A stretch of DNA of 64,000 nucleotides from Membranipora membranacea (taxonomy: Eukaryota; Bryozoa; Gymnolaemata; Cheilostomatida; Membraniporidae): positions 17,801,001-17,865,000 of the forward strand of contig OU612067.1 in assembly GCA_914767715.1 (NCBI GenBank). Direction: 5' to 3'. Below the pieces are notes generated by a model, which saw nothing but the letters and a program-made list of their open reading frames with translations, ran no database searches and was not told the DNA's origin. Position numbers and translations under genes: made by a program. Positions 1 to 11,000 of this stretch are shown here, piece by piece; position 1 is the first letter of the stretch; every line of letters starts with the position of its first letter.

Positions 1-455
1 TACCATAGACTTAATAATAAACCTAGACAGGACACCATATACAGCTGAAGCGAGGCACTTAATTGTGCGTGAGGTAACGACATTGGAAGGTGTAGAAGCA
101 ATGATGCTATCATTGATTTACTGTCCATAATTCAGGTTTTTTGTTCATAATTCATAATTTTGTTCGAATTTCGAGTTTGAAAATTGCCTTACAATCAGCA
201 GCATTTTTTGATCAACTTGATGTTATCTTCAAATAATTTTTTGCCTAAAACTAGTATCAAATTTTTCACGACAAGCTGCTATATTTATTGCAATTTTAAA
301 ACTCAAAACAAAACTATCAACAAAAACCTGGATTGTGGACAGTAAGTCAATGATAGCATTTTTACTTCTACACCATCCAATGTCGTTACGTCGCCCACAA
401 TTAAGTGCCTCAGTGCCTCAATGCTTATGCTCTATATCAGCTGTAGGCAACCTGC
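1..455. repeat. Foldback (inverted-repeat) element, copy 1
   Basis: The two ends are long inverted arms. The left arm (about 3-175) begins with the motif CCTAGACAGGACACCATATA and runs through a segment related to GGTGTAGAAGCAATGATG. The right arm (about 300-455) carries the reverse complement of the same segments in the opposite order. A second copy lies at 5694-6165, which shows that this is a dispersed family and not a chance hairpin. No open reading frame of a transposase is visible, so it is probably a non-autonomous foldback element. The left end may lie just outside the window. Confidence 0.7.
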
Positions 456-939
456 GTCCTTTTTGCTGATGCGGCCTAATAGGTAATCTTTTGCGGCATT
501 ATTTTGACCATATGTCTGTAAAAATTTTTTAACATATTTATTTGTATTCCTGTATGTGGAAACCAAGCATGCATAGCCAGCCTTGTTATGCCGTCACCTT
601 TTTGAAAAACGAAAGAAATGGCGTGACAAGACTAATCCATACCCCTCTGTAAACACAATCCATAATCCATAGTTGGAATTTCGTAGTATTTGCCATTCTG
701 CATCGTGCATGTAGCTAGGCTACATACATGATAGCGTATCAAGGGGATTCCCAAGCCATCTTTAAAAACCATCCTAATCATACTAGTGCAGACTGCATTT
801 ACAAGAGCGTCAATTTGAAAAAATAAACCCAAAACAGTAAAAACCAAAATATCCTTTCCTAACTTTTGGATGTAGATGTCATGTTAAAAGTGCTCCAGAA
901 TTTTGGCTGAGATGTGCCCCTCATTTGACAGGCATATAT

Positions 940-1302
940 GAGAAATTTCGCCTTGCCTAGCAGATTGCACCCCATGCATAGAGAAAAAGACCAAATCTAG
1001 GTCGGATGATTATTCTGTGAGAATTCATTTTGAACATTACTCATCCATCAGGTGCTACAATGCTGCTCAAACTCAACTAATATGGAACCTCACAGACCAG
1101 TTTCATGTTCCTGTTATATTTAGCATGTGCTCTATCATTATTACAGCAATTTCTTTGAACCTCCCCTAAACTTAAGTGTAACTCAGCTAAGAGTCAGCAA
1201 CTACTTTGAGTTTTGCACGGCCTCATGCGCAAAGCTGATGCTCCATAGCACATTCCTTACTACCCATTTATGCATTGCTGCGAAACACTGGTTGCCCTTT
1301 AA
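940..1302. repeat. TTAA-ended MITE-like repeat, truncated copy
   Basis: This stretch is the reverse complement of the element at 32326-32671. Shared segments include a cagattgca block, a long middle part and the terminal GGTTGCCCT followed by TTAA at 1299-1302. The opposite terminal repeat is not recognisable, so the left end is truncated or diverged. It contains no supported gene. Confidence 0.6.
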
Positions 1303-1589
1303 TGTCACAAACTTCAGACGATTAGATAAATATAAGTATTTCAGTTGAGCTTTCTATTAACACGTATTATGCTGATTTAGTTTGCCCAAAATATATAGAG
1401 CCAAAATATGCCTCGCATTCCAAAATTACGCATGTAAGATATGTTGAGGCCTTTTGAGTGGAGTCTGCGTAAAATGTGGCCTTTTTCAACAAAAGGTTGT
1501 GAACCTATACTCTATCTATGTAATGTCCTGTCTCTCCTGTCTTGATTTATACATATTTTGATGAATATTAGGACATGTCTATACTGGCT

Positions 1590-1935
1590 TAATGGGTCAC
1601 AACTCTCTGTGTTGTGAGGTAATTTATGCACTACATCCTCCCTGGTAGCAGTCTGCGCATGTGCGAACTGTTGAGGCATACGTTCGTCTCTGCAGCATAG
1701 GGCTTGAACCAATTCACCTAGTCTGAGCACCAAAATTGGGAAAACAATGGAAACCCATAATTTGGAAATATTTGGGCCTAAATGGAACACTGGTTTTGAT
1801 ATATCATAACCTTGAACCCTGGGAGTTGCCTTTCTTGATGGAAGGCAGCGCCACCACTGCTGTGCTGCAGAGATAGACTATGTCTCAAGGCTATCCTGCA
1901 AGCAGAATGCCCTGGTAGGGATAGTGTCCCACTGC
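1590..1935. repeat. Dispersed repeat of unknown class
   Basis: Segments of this stretch recur at about 11360-11650, 26885-26990 and 37370-37480. They include versions of GAGTTGCCTTTCTTG and of the sequence around the GGCAGCGCCACC and CAGAATGCCCT blocks. The similarity is patchy, as expected of old copies. No coding capacity or clear terminal repeats were seen. The interval 1936-2436 holds nothing else that I recognise. Confidence 0.45.
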
Positions 1936-2436
1936 TTGCAGATCAACTCTGTGATACAAGTCTCTCTACACCGTAGCGACAATGCCACAAACTGGCCCAG
2001 TTGACCTTATTACACTTTGCCTATAGAAGCTGACTTTTATCCAGTTCGGTTGGGGTGACTTTTCAATTTGAGAACTCAAGCACATTTGAATTTATTCAGT
2101 CGCTACGGTGCAAAGATAACCAACCTGAATGGATTGGTGCACATGCGCAAAGTGGGGTAATGTTGCATATCACGCTGCCAACAACGGGAGTTGCTCGATG
2201 GTCGTACAACCTTGTAGGTTCATGTTCTGCATGAAATATATATTTCTTTGTATGTCAGGGAACCATTTTTTTCTGATTGTCAATATTTGATTATCTCAAG
2301 CCATGCTTTAACAGTACTCTGTCAATCGTAATAAGTAGGTTTTATACTGACAGTCATGCTGCCAGAGTATTTATTTTTAATTATTTGCATCATACCTTGT
2401 GTAATTTTAGTAATATATTATTGTTTTACTAAGCAG

Positions 2437-3529
2437 GAAGGAACAAGTAGCCCACACCGAACACACTAAAGCTTCCCCTCAGATCGAGAATGAGTATGAG
2501 TTTACACAGTCACCAGGAGAGGGGACTGTTACTGATCCAGTGTATGACCAGATACGACCACACTCAGAAGCAGATAATAACTATTACAATGTCGCATACT
2601 TAGTACCCATACCATACAGTGGGGACTATGTGGATATGTCACCACAGACTCATAACAATGATGTGTTGGACAGGTGGGTAGTGTAGGGGTTTATGTTTGT
2701 GTATGTTGTGAGCAGTATGAAGTTGAACCTTTCTATAGTTATTCTATGTGAAAGAAAGCATGTATCAGCACGGAATGTAGAAGGTGACAGCTACCACTTC
2801 CCTAGTTTAAGTGCTCACACAGCGGCGAGTGCAAGTTTGTTGCATGATTGTTTATGGTATGCCATAAACTTGTGCTCACAGCAGTGTTCGAGCACCATCA
2901 GCATACTAGATCGCTATGGTATTTGGTTAAGCTTGCCCTCTTTTCTGTTATTGATGACAAGGCAGTAGCGTTATGTGGCTACTGTTGGGCTTTTGAATTT
3001 ACAAAATCAGATGCATTTTCACTAATTAAAATCTGTACTTGCCACCTTTGAATTCCAATTATCGAATCCCAAAGAGGTTGACGGATATAGATGGCTGATC
3101 AATGTGGGTTAAAATCCCATGTTCTGTCTCCGTCCGAGGACTGAGAAATAAAGGTGCCACCATATATGGCGCCAAGTTGCTCTCAGCTTGTAGGCAGGTC
3201 AGAGCACACCTGGAGCGTCAATTCAACCCAGTAGTCAGTAGACTGCAGCGGGATTCGAACCCAGGACCTCCAACACTTGCGCAATACAGGGCAGGAGCTC
3301 TAACCATCAGAGCTACCTCCTACTCAAACATATTGTTCTTTTTATAATGAATAATGTGTACCATGTGCAATCACCTACCAATACGTTTATACTACTGGAT
3401 ATTTTCAGGACTGATGTTGTGACAACTCCTCAGGTTCCTGAGAAAAACTATCAGAAATTGAAGGTAGAAAGAGACTCACATAAACACGAATACACCAAGT
3501 TAAAGAAAGGCACAGGAAAAAAATCATAA
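2437..3529 (+). CDS. 3' end of a receptor-like protein: cytoplasmic tail with tyrosine motifs (partial)
   Basis: Two spliced exons are supported: 2437-2673 (acceptor after ...AAGCAG, donor AG|GTGGGT) and 3409-3529 (acceptor TTTTCAG, stop TAA at 3527). They join in phase within an arginine codon. Together they encode about 118 residues with no membrane segment, no cysteines and many tyrosines in SH2-type contexts: YEFT, YDQI, YYNV, YLVP, YVDM, YQKL and YTKL. YVDM fits the YxxM consensus recognised by the PI3-kinase p85 SH2 domain, and YYNV fits the YxN type bound by Grb2. The end is lysine-rich (KKGTGKKS). This looks like the intracellular tail of a receptor whose ectodomain and membrane exons lie to the left of the window. 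The parent family cannot be named from the tail alone. Confidence 0.6.
3085..3325 (-). repeat. tRNA-derived SINE (family 1), in the intron of the receptor-like gene
   Basis: Read on the minus strand, the 5' part is tRNA-like. An A-box-like TAGCTCTGATGGTTAGAGC lies near 3295-3313, and a perfect B box GGTTCGAATCC is the complement of 3251-3261. The head is followed by a non-tRNA body down to about 3085. The acceptor-stem pairing of a real tRNA gene is not apparent and a body follows the head, so a SINE is preferred to a tRNA gene. Confidence 0.65.
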
Positions 3530-5080
3530 TAATATGTATGTGATTGTGGTGTGCGTATAATCAGCAACTCGATTTTATGTTATCATCTCGTTTTTGTGAT
3601 TATATGAAACTCATCGGCAGGAGAAGGACAGGAGTTTGGGGGGGGGGGGGGGTCAAACTGATATCTAGCTGAATTTGCCAGTAACTTTGTATGCCAATGC
3701 TTTCTTGGATCAACTCGTGTCAGGAAGAGTGAAGTATTCTCGGAAAGTTTGTCTCTTAGCGCAAGCCTGAAATAGAAACTAACTTTGATATTTACTAAGG
3801 TAATGTGATTTCTAAGCTATTGGTGTGTACATTGCTGTAACAGCTCATATATACCAGCATCACCCGCACATGTCATGCACATTGTGTTTTGTATTGTCAC
3901 GAAGGGCCAACAACGTACTTATTTTTTGTTTTTAATCATTAATGAAGACAATCTATAATTGAAACTGTTCATGGCTGTGTTTTATTCAAGTAGCTACAGT
4001 TTAAAATTATAATCATTCACGCCAAGCTCGATTATTTATAATACTGACAATAAATGATATCACAGAAAAAAAGAACTGGAAGATTTTTTGAAGATATAAA
4101 CAGTGTTCACTTGTAAATGTTACACTGCGATATGGAAATGCGAAATATGGAGAGCATGGATATTGTCCAGAACATTATTTGAGCTTTTATTTAAGAGTCA
4201 TGAGTTCTCAGGCATGTCGTAAGAGCATTGTATATATAAAAATATATCAGTATAACATGGATGGGCACAACAAAATAAAACCTCACACAAATAAAATATG
4301 GAAGACCAGATAGTATGACGGAATGATAAATATGAATGCTGAATGAGTCTCGAGGCAGCAGCAGCTCATTCGATGATGACATTTGGTCTGGGTGTCGTAG
4401 TACGCACTATCTGTCCCGAAGAAGGTCGCCTGTACGAGAAAAAAACATCAGAATTTTATGTGCAGGATAAGGCAAGGTTATTCAATGACTCAATCAATAT
4501 ATGGTTTGTACTATTGCATCTCAAGCTTTGCATGTAGGTGTTCACACTGCATCCCATAAGAAACAAAGGGAGTATAGCTATAATTAAAAAAACTGCAACT
4601 ACAGCCTCCCACCCTCCCTACCTAAAAATAAGTGTTTTTCATGTCGGGTTGGGTCTTTCCATTCCAGTAGAAAAAAGGTTGTATTTCCCAAATTTGGTGA
4701 TTCTGATTCAAATGCAATTCACACAGCCACAAACTCCTGTTTGTCAAACTTCTACTCTTACTAAAATGTGAACAACTTATTCAATGAATTGCTCAGGAGT
4801 TGTCCTCTATGATAGACAAATGTCAAAACTCCCACCAATATACATAATGAAGCATTATATCTGAAGCAAACTACTCATTGCTCATTGCTCATACTGACAC
4901 ATATAAGACAGTAGAAATTATAGTGCCAGCAATGGTGCATTAAGGCTACTATTGGTAACTTTTGCTGCGTGACAGGCGTATAGTTCCAGATATTGGTTAA
5001 GCACTGCCTATTCTCTTGTCCATGAGTGAGAAAAAGAAATCAAAACATATCTATAATGTTGGAATAGTATATTTGGTGGC
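3530..5080. other. Interval between the receptor tail and the 3' end of the first CLCA gene
   Basis: This stretch lies between the convergent 3' ends of a plus-strand and a minus-strand gene. It contains a 15-base G run (3638-3652), an AATAAA on the plus strand at 4049-4054 that could serve the receptor gene, and a TTTATT (AATAAA on the minus strand) at 4186-4191 that could serve the CLCA gene. The short open frames here are AT-rich and not supported as genes. Confidence 0.5.
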
Positions 5081-8000
5081 TCACCCGTTAAAGTTCTGGC
5101 TGGGAGGTTGAGTGAAGCTGGGATTAACCTGCTTCGGTTTCTTCATGCAGACAACGACTCCGATTGCGATGCCAGCTCCTAGAGCCACAACACAAGCACT
5201 TAATCCAGCTATCAGCGGTACAAGAATACTGACGGGCTTAGGTACCTCTGTTACAATAACCTCAACCTGAAAAGGCAAATAAAGTCATCATATTCTTTAT
5301 CTTTGCTTTGAAACATTCATAAGGGACTTCAAATGTTGACAGATTGACTGTGTAGGGATCGAGCTATGCTACTGAAGGTAGCAGTCTTGTGCCCCTGTAA
5401 CTAGTCTTGCAAGATAAACCAAAATATTCACAACGAGCAATGAATATGACATCATCAGTTCGCACCCCTAGATAGCTAAGTAAAGCTTCCAGGAGACAAA
5501 GGAGCACTTACAGGCCCATCGATGTAGTCTGCAGGGTTGACAAATGATGCTGAGAGCTCATTAGACCACGCCCCTTTGTTATCTTCATCATCGTAAGCTC
5601 TGATCTTAAAGAAATATGTATCCACCTCCACCGAGTCGGCTAATCCAAAGAATGTGTTGTTTAGGGTACCTGCAGACAGAGAGACTGATAATATGTATCC
5701 ATAAACCTAGACAGGACACTATATGGAGCATTAGCATTTAGGCACTGAGGTATTTAATTGTGGGCGACGTTACGACATTGGGGGTGTAGAAGCAATGATG
5801 GTATCATTGGTTAACTGTCCAAAATCCATGTTTTTTGTTCATAACTCGATCAATTTTGATCTGATTTTGAATTTGGAAATTACAATAGATTAAGCAGCTT
5901 TTCCTGAACAGGTTGATACTAATTTTAGGCAAAAAAAGGGAGGGAGATAGCATCGAGTTGATAACAAGATCCTGCTGCTGCAATTTTCAAGTTCAAAATC
6001 CGATCAAAATTGATCGAGTTATGAACAAAAAACCTGGATTATGGACAGTAAATCAATGATAGCATCATTGCTTCTACACCTTCCATTGACGTTACATCGC
6101 CTCACAATTAAGTACCTCACTTCAGCTGTATATGGTGTCCTGTCTAGGTTAATTATTAAGTCTATGCATGATTTTTCAAATGCTAGTGGACTTAATTTCA
6201 AGGGAATATGTTTTTTATTACTTATTCATTTAAATAACAATTTTCCATATGACAATTCTCACACACTCAAAATGACAACAAGAAACGGCATTTTCTTTCA
6301 GTGAAAAATTCCAGTCTTTTCAGTGAAATGGGATTCAAGTAGTGATTCACTGGATATCGTCCATGCATAAAGGCTACTAATACTCGATCATTTATTTGAA
6401 ACAAACTATTTTGGGATGAAGATGCTCTAGATTCTAGAAAATCACTAGCCCATGCATAAGCGCACCAGCAACTGGAAAGAAGTTATCATTCTCAAAGAAG
6501 GTAATGGTCATCCTTTCAATTATCCTTACCAAGGGTAATAGTGATGGACACTGTTTCGCCGGCTGGTTCAAGGAGAGTACCATTATAACTGATCGCAGAA
6601 TCAGGAAGGAAAACATCAGCATCAGTTTTGTTGACAAATGACTCGTACCATACGCTTATCTCATAACCTGAGACTGAAAATCAAAACAGCACACTGATAT
6701 GAATGAATTTATGGATCAATTTGGTAAAATAAATAGCGTGGCTATTCGTGGAGATAAGCTATCAGTATAAAAGCTGTGCGTCAGGATCTAAATAAAGCTA
6801 TAAATCTGGCAGCTTTCACGTTATGCATTGATTGACGCCCCAGTTACAATCTTCGAAAACTCAGGAAAGCTGCTTGACAAAAGTTTACAACTGTCAGCTA
6901 TTCCAGATTCTGAACCTGTGGACCAATCAAATATGAGAAATACGGTCTAACAACCACGCATGGATAGCCAGAGGCTTGCTCAGGGTCAGATATGTACCCC
7001 TTATTAATATAATATATATAAGTGAAATAACATGATCAGCCATATAAAGATACCTAATCGTGTGTATCTAGACATTATTATTATCTATATAGTTATTTCA
7101 AATATCACTTGTGTGACAGGTGGTAAGTACCTGTGCCGTACGTAACGTCATCTCCTGGAGCAGTCCAGCTGACAGATACAAAGTCTGTACCAAACTTAGC
7201 CGCTGTCAACCTCAGATCTCTGATCCTGTCAGGTGGAAAGTTATCCTGAGCAGCTATAGCAGCATCAAAGTCGCTCACGCTGATCACACCACCTGGGCAA
7301 ATATTGTGTACACTATTATCATCATTTCCTGTACCTGAAGCTGGAACTGTGACGATATCGGCGTTAGGAAAACTTAGGTTTTGCTAGAACTTGAAGAATT
7401 GTATCAAACTTTATCTATGTAAAACTTTGGTCAGTGGGTCTGTCAGTAGTTAAAGATTTGGTTAGGCTCAAACTTCAATTGGAGTACTTACCATTACTAA
7501 CAAAACAATAATATATTTGATTTGGTCACAAGATGCTATCAAGATCCATACCTGAGGCCACCCTGTTTACAGATCCTGTTGATGCTCCAGTTTTCTTACA
7601 TGCTGGACATGAACCTCTTGGTGCTCCACTGAATGCTCCTGCTGTAAGAGTACCAACTCCATCTACCAGGACCTACAACCAATTCATATCCTTTTGCAAC
7701 TTGTTTGTTGTGGCCATTTAATAGTACAATTCAATGGTTGTAGCATTTCAGAAAGTTTCAGGCCATGAATTAGTCTGGGATTCACTCCAACAATTTGAAG
7801 TTATCTACTCAGGTTTTGTGTGCTGTTTGTGACGATCGAAACCAAGCATGAGCAGACAACTCCATACAAAAACAAACCAAAACCCATCAGCCACTGAAAA
7901 GCAAAACACAAGTAAACGGGTCTATTCAGAAATGCATAATATTGATACATGAGTAGATAACACAACAGCAGCAATATCAAACACAACCCATAATTCAGAT

Positions 8001-11000
8001 AAGGCCACATTGTTGGCGGAATCGGAATCCCAGGCTAGCCATGAATTTGAAATTGTCTTTAGGCCTCACAATTACCTTGAGACCATAAAATCCGTTGGCT
8101 GTGAATTGACTGGACAGCATACTACCACTGTACACCCCATCATTGGCGATAGAGTCGGCTCCTGCGCCGTTATCTAGTAGAGGGATAGTAAGGCTAGTAC
8201 CATCAGGCAGATCTACTATACCTGAAACATTCACTCCGATAACAGGAGTCAAACCTCTGTATACATCAGCATACATATTAACCTGTAAAATATGAGTGAA
8301 AGTACAGAGAGAGCAAATGTACTAGAGTGGGGGTCGGAGAGCATTCCCAGTATGCAACTAGAATAAGATGGCTTTCTGAATCTAGTGGTAAGTATTATGT
8401 TACAGATGTGAATTTATTACTACTAACTGCAAGAGACAGTGACAAAGACTAGCTTTAATGTAAGACCTGTGACTGCCCTAAAAACAAGATCGCGGGCTTT
8501 GTCTATACAAAACTTCACTCTCCATGTAATAATAGCTTGTAAGAATCGACTCATCGTACCCTTGTGTCAGCACCGAAGGATATAACTACAGCATCTACTC
8601 TAGCCGTGGCGGTTATTGGGTCAAGACCAGGTACAGCTGATCGAGATGTCACAGAAATAACCACATTCTCTTCTACGCTCGGGTTCGGGTTATACATGGA
8701 AAAGGTCAAATCACCATTCTGAAATTGTAATTGTATTATTGTCATTCTTTGTAAGTGACACCAACGTTCAAAGCAAAATACTCCCAAATATGCATGAGAT
8801 TTCGTGGTTATAAGTTTACTGGCACATAAATTAAAGTGATCTGAAGGAGCAAGAAACCTACACATCCAATACAATAACGCTTGTTCCGATCTGTCAGTGA
8901 GAAATTCAAGACAATTCAGACCAAGCGCCTTTCGCAAAATACCTTGCATTTCCAAATCACTATATATGAATATGTATTTATGCTGTCACAATTTATTACA
9001 AAGTATTAATATCTGCTGCTGTTATCCAGTAACCAAACAAGCTACCTTTTTTTCAACTTTTACATTTCGATATCTAGTCTAAGTTTCAGTAAAAAGTTTG
9101 GAACAAACAATCCACTCACTACAAGGTTTGATATTCTGACTGATATCAGTTTGAAGTCGGTGTCTCTGAGGATCGTCAATGGGTTGTTGTTGGGTGTAGT
9201 TATATAGACATCTAACTCATCATAGTATGTGAATACAAGCAAAGTGTCTCTTCCGATACTGTTGTCTAATGTGACTGTTTGTGTCAAGTTACTAGCAGCT
9301 GGTACGGTAAAGCCTTCACTAACCAACTGTATGAAACAAGAGGAGGTAATAACCATATTACCATGTAGATACAGCGATTTCATGAGTTTATGACAATGGC
9401 AAATTGACATGTCGCAAGATTTCAGGAATTAAGATGAGATCAAATAATTATATCAGCGGAATAATTCGGTACTCGATCATTTTTAGTCTTATTATCATTA
9501 ACAACTCACAGTGATTGGGCTATCTTTGTTCCGCCTCCTCTCGATTGTAGCTAACAGAGCATCCTGCATACCTGTTGATACTTGGGATCCAGAAAAGTAG
9601 AATGAGTAACCACCTGTGGCTGAAGCAATACCTGCTAAGATCGGATCAGCAGCTTGACTGTAAATATCAAAGTGACAAGATTGTAAATAAGAAGTTGTGT
9701 CCTCACTGATTTTTTATGAAGAGGGCAATCGTTTTTGCAACATGATTAAAAGTACACATGCTACCTCAATGACAAGTTATCGACACTTTCTATTTCAACA
9801 CCATATTGAACAGTATGGTGCGGACAACTTACCTGTAAGCGATTGTGTCGACTGTTATGCCAAGTGACTCTATAGTCGGCAGAGCCGCAGCTACCCAGGG
9901 TTCCACTGTTTCCTGTCCATCACTGAGCACAAACATTCTCGTCGATGGCGTATCTTCTCCTTTATATGCTTGCAACACCTGCAAGGTTTCAGATGACGTG
10001 GCTACTATTCCAGACATTGTGATCAAAGAGCGTGTTTTTGCTTTTACAATACTCAAAAATTCACAGTAGAATTGTGGGGGGTTATTGAATATAGTCAGCT
10101 GTTGAAAATTCAAAAACGATGTGTACATGAAACCAGTCATCCTTTGTCATTGTCTCCACCTTTTCTACTCATATAGTGAGAGACATTACAAACAGATATG
10201 TGAAGGATGCCATGCTGCCACGCTACTGGGTAATTTTGGGTGTAATAAGAGGCCTCTCAATTTATTATGATCATGTTTGACATTGGAATAAAAGCTCATA
10301 GACCTGCTGAAAACATCTCAGGCTATCGAGAGAATAAGTACTTGACTTTCGCTTACCTCACCACATCTGAGCATACCAGCACCTATACTGGTCCCTCCTC
10401 CAACAGTGGTAGGTACAACGCTGATTAGAGTGGTTCTTGTACTCTCAGCTACTATTGTAGTCATATCAGCGAGCAGTGTGGTACTAGAACTGAAACTGAC
10501 TATACCTACTGCAGATCCTTCCTCCAAATAGTTTCTCAGATAGTTTGCCACAGCGCTACCCATAATATGGATACGGTTTTCTCGCTAAAAAAAGAAAGGA
10601 AATTGTGTAATTAGCAATTTTCTTTACCAAAACGGTAACTGTAACCATTACCAGTGTTGTTACCTTTACCAATACTACTACTAGGTACCACTAACACTAG
10701 TACTTACTCCCATACTGCCGGAGACATCGAGAACTAGACAGACCACATCAGGGCGTCTCTCTATAACCTCAACAAATTCTGTGGTAGTCGGCGCTGCAGT
10801 AGTGGTAGTTGTGGTTGTTGTCGGAGTAGTAGTAGTAGGTGTGGTTGTGGTTGTTGCCGGAGCGGCTGTAGTAGTAGCTGTGGTTGTTGTTGGAGTTGTG
10901 GTTGTGGTAGTAGGTGTTGTTGTTGTTGTGGTTGGCGCTGCAGTGGTGGTTGTTGTTGTTGTTGTAACCAGTTCATCGTCATAATCATGTAAAATGGTGA

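Noticed and set aside
3240-3325. A tRNA gene on the minus strand
   Set aside because: The A- and B-box-like motifs are present, but the acceptor stem does not pair convincingly and a non-tRNA body follows, as in a SINE.
4191-4432. An additional last exon of CLCA-A on the minus strand
   Set aside because: There is an acceptor-like site at about 4420, but joining it in the phase of a GG|GTGAG donor gives an immediate stop, so the protein ends at the same glycine either way.
10781-10984. Plus-strand valine-rich frame and minus-strand Gln/Leu-rich frame
   Set aside because: They are out-of-frame shadows of the Thr-codon repeat in the CLCA-A exon.
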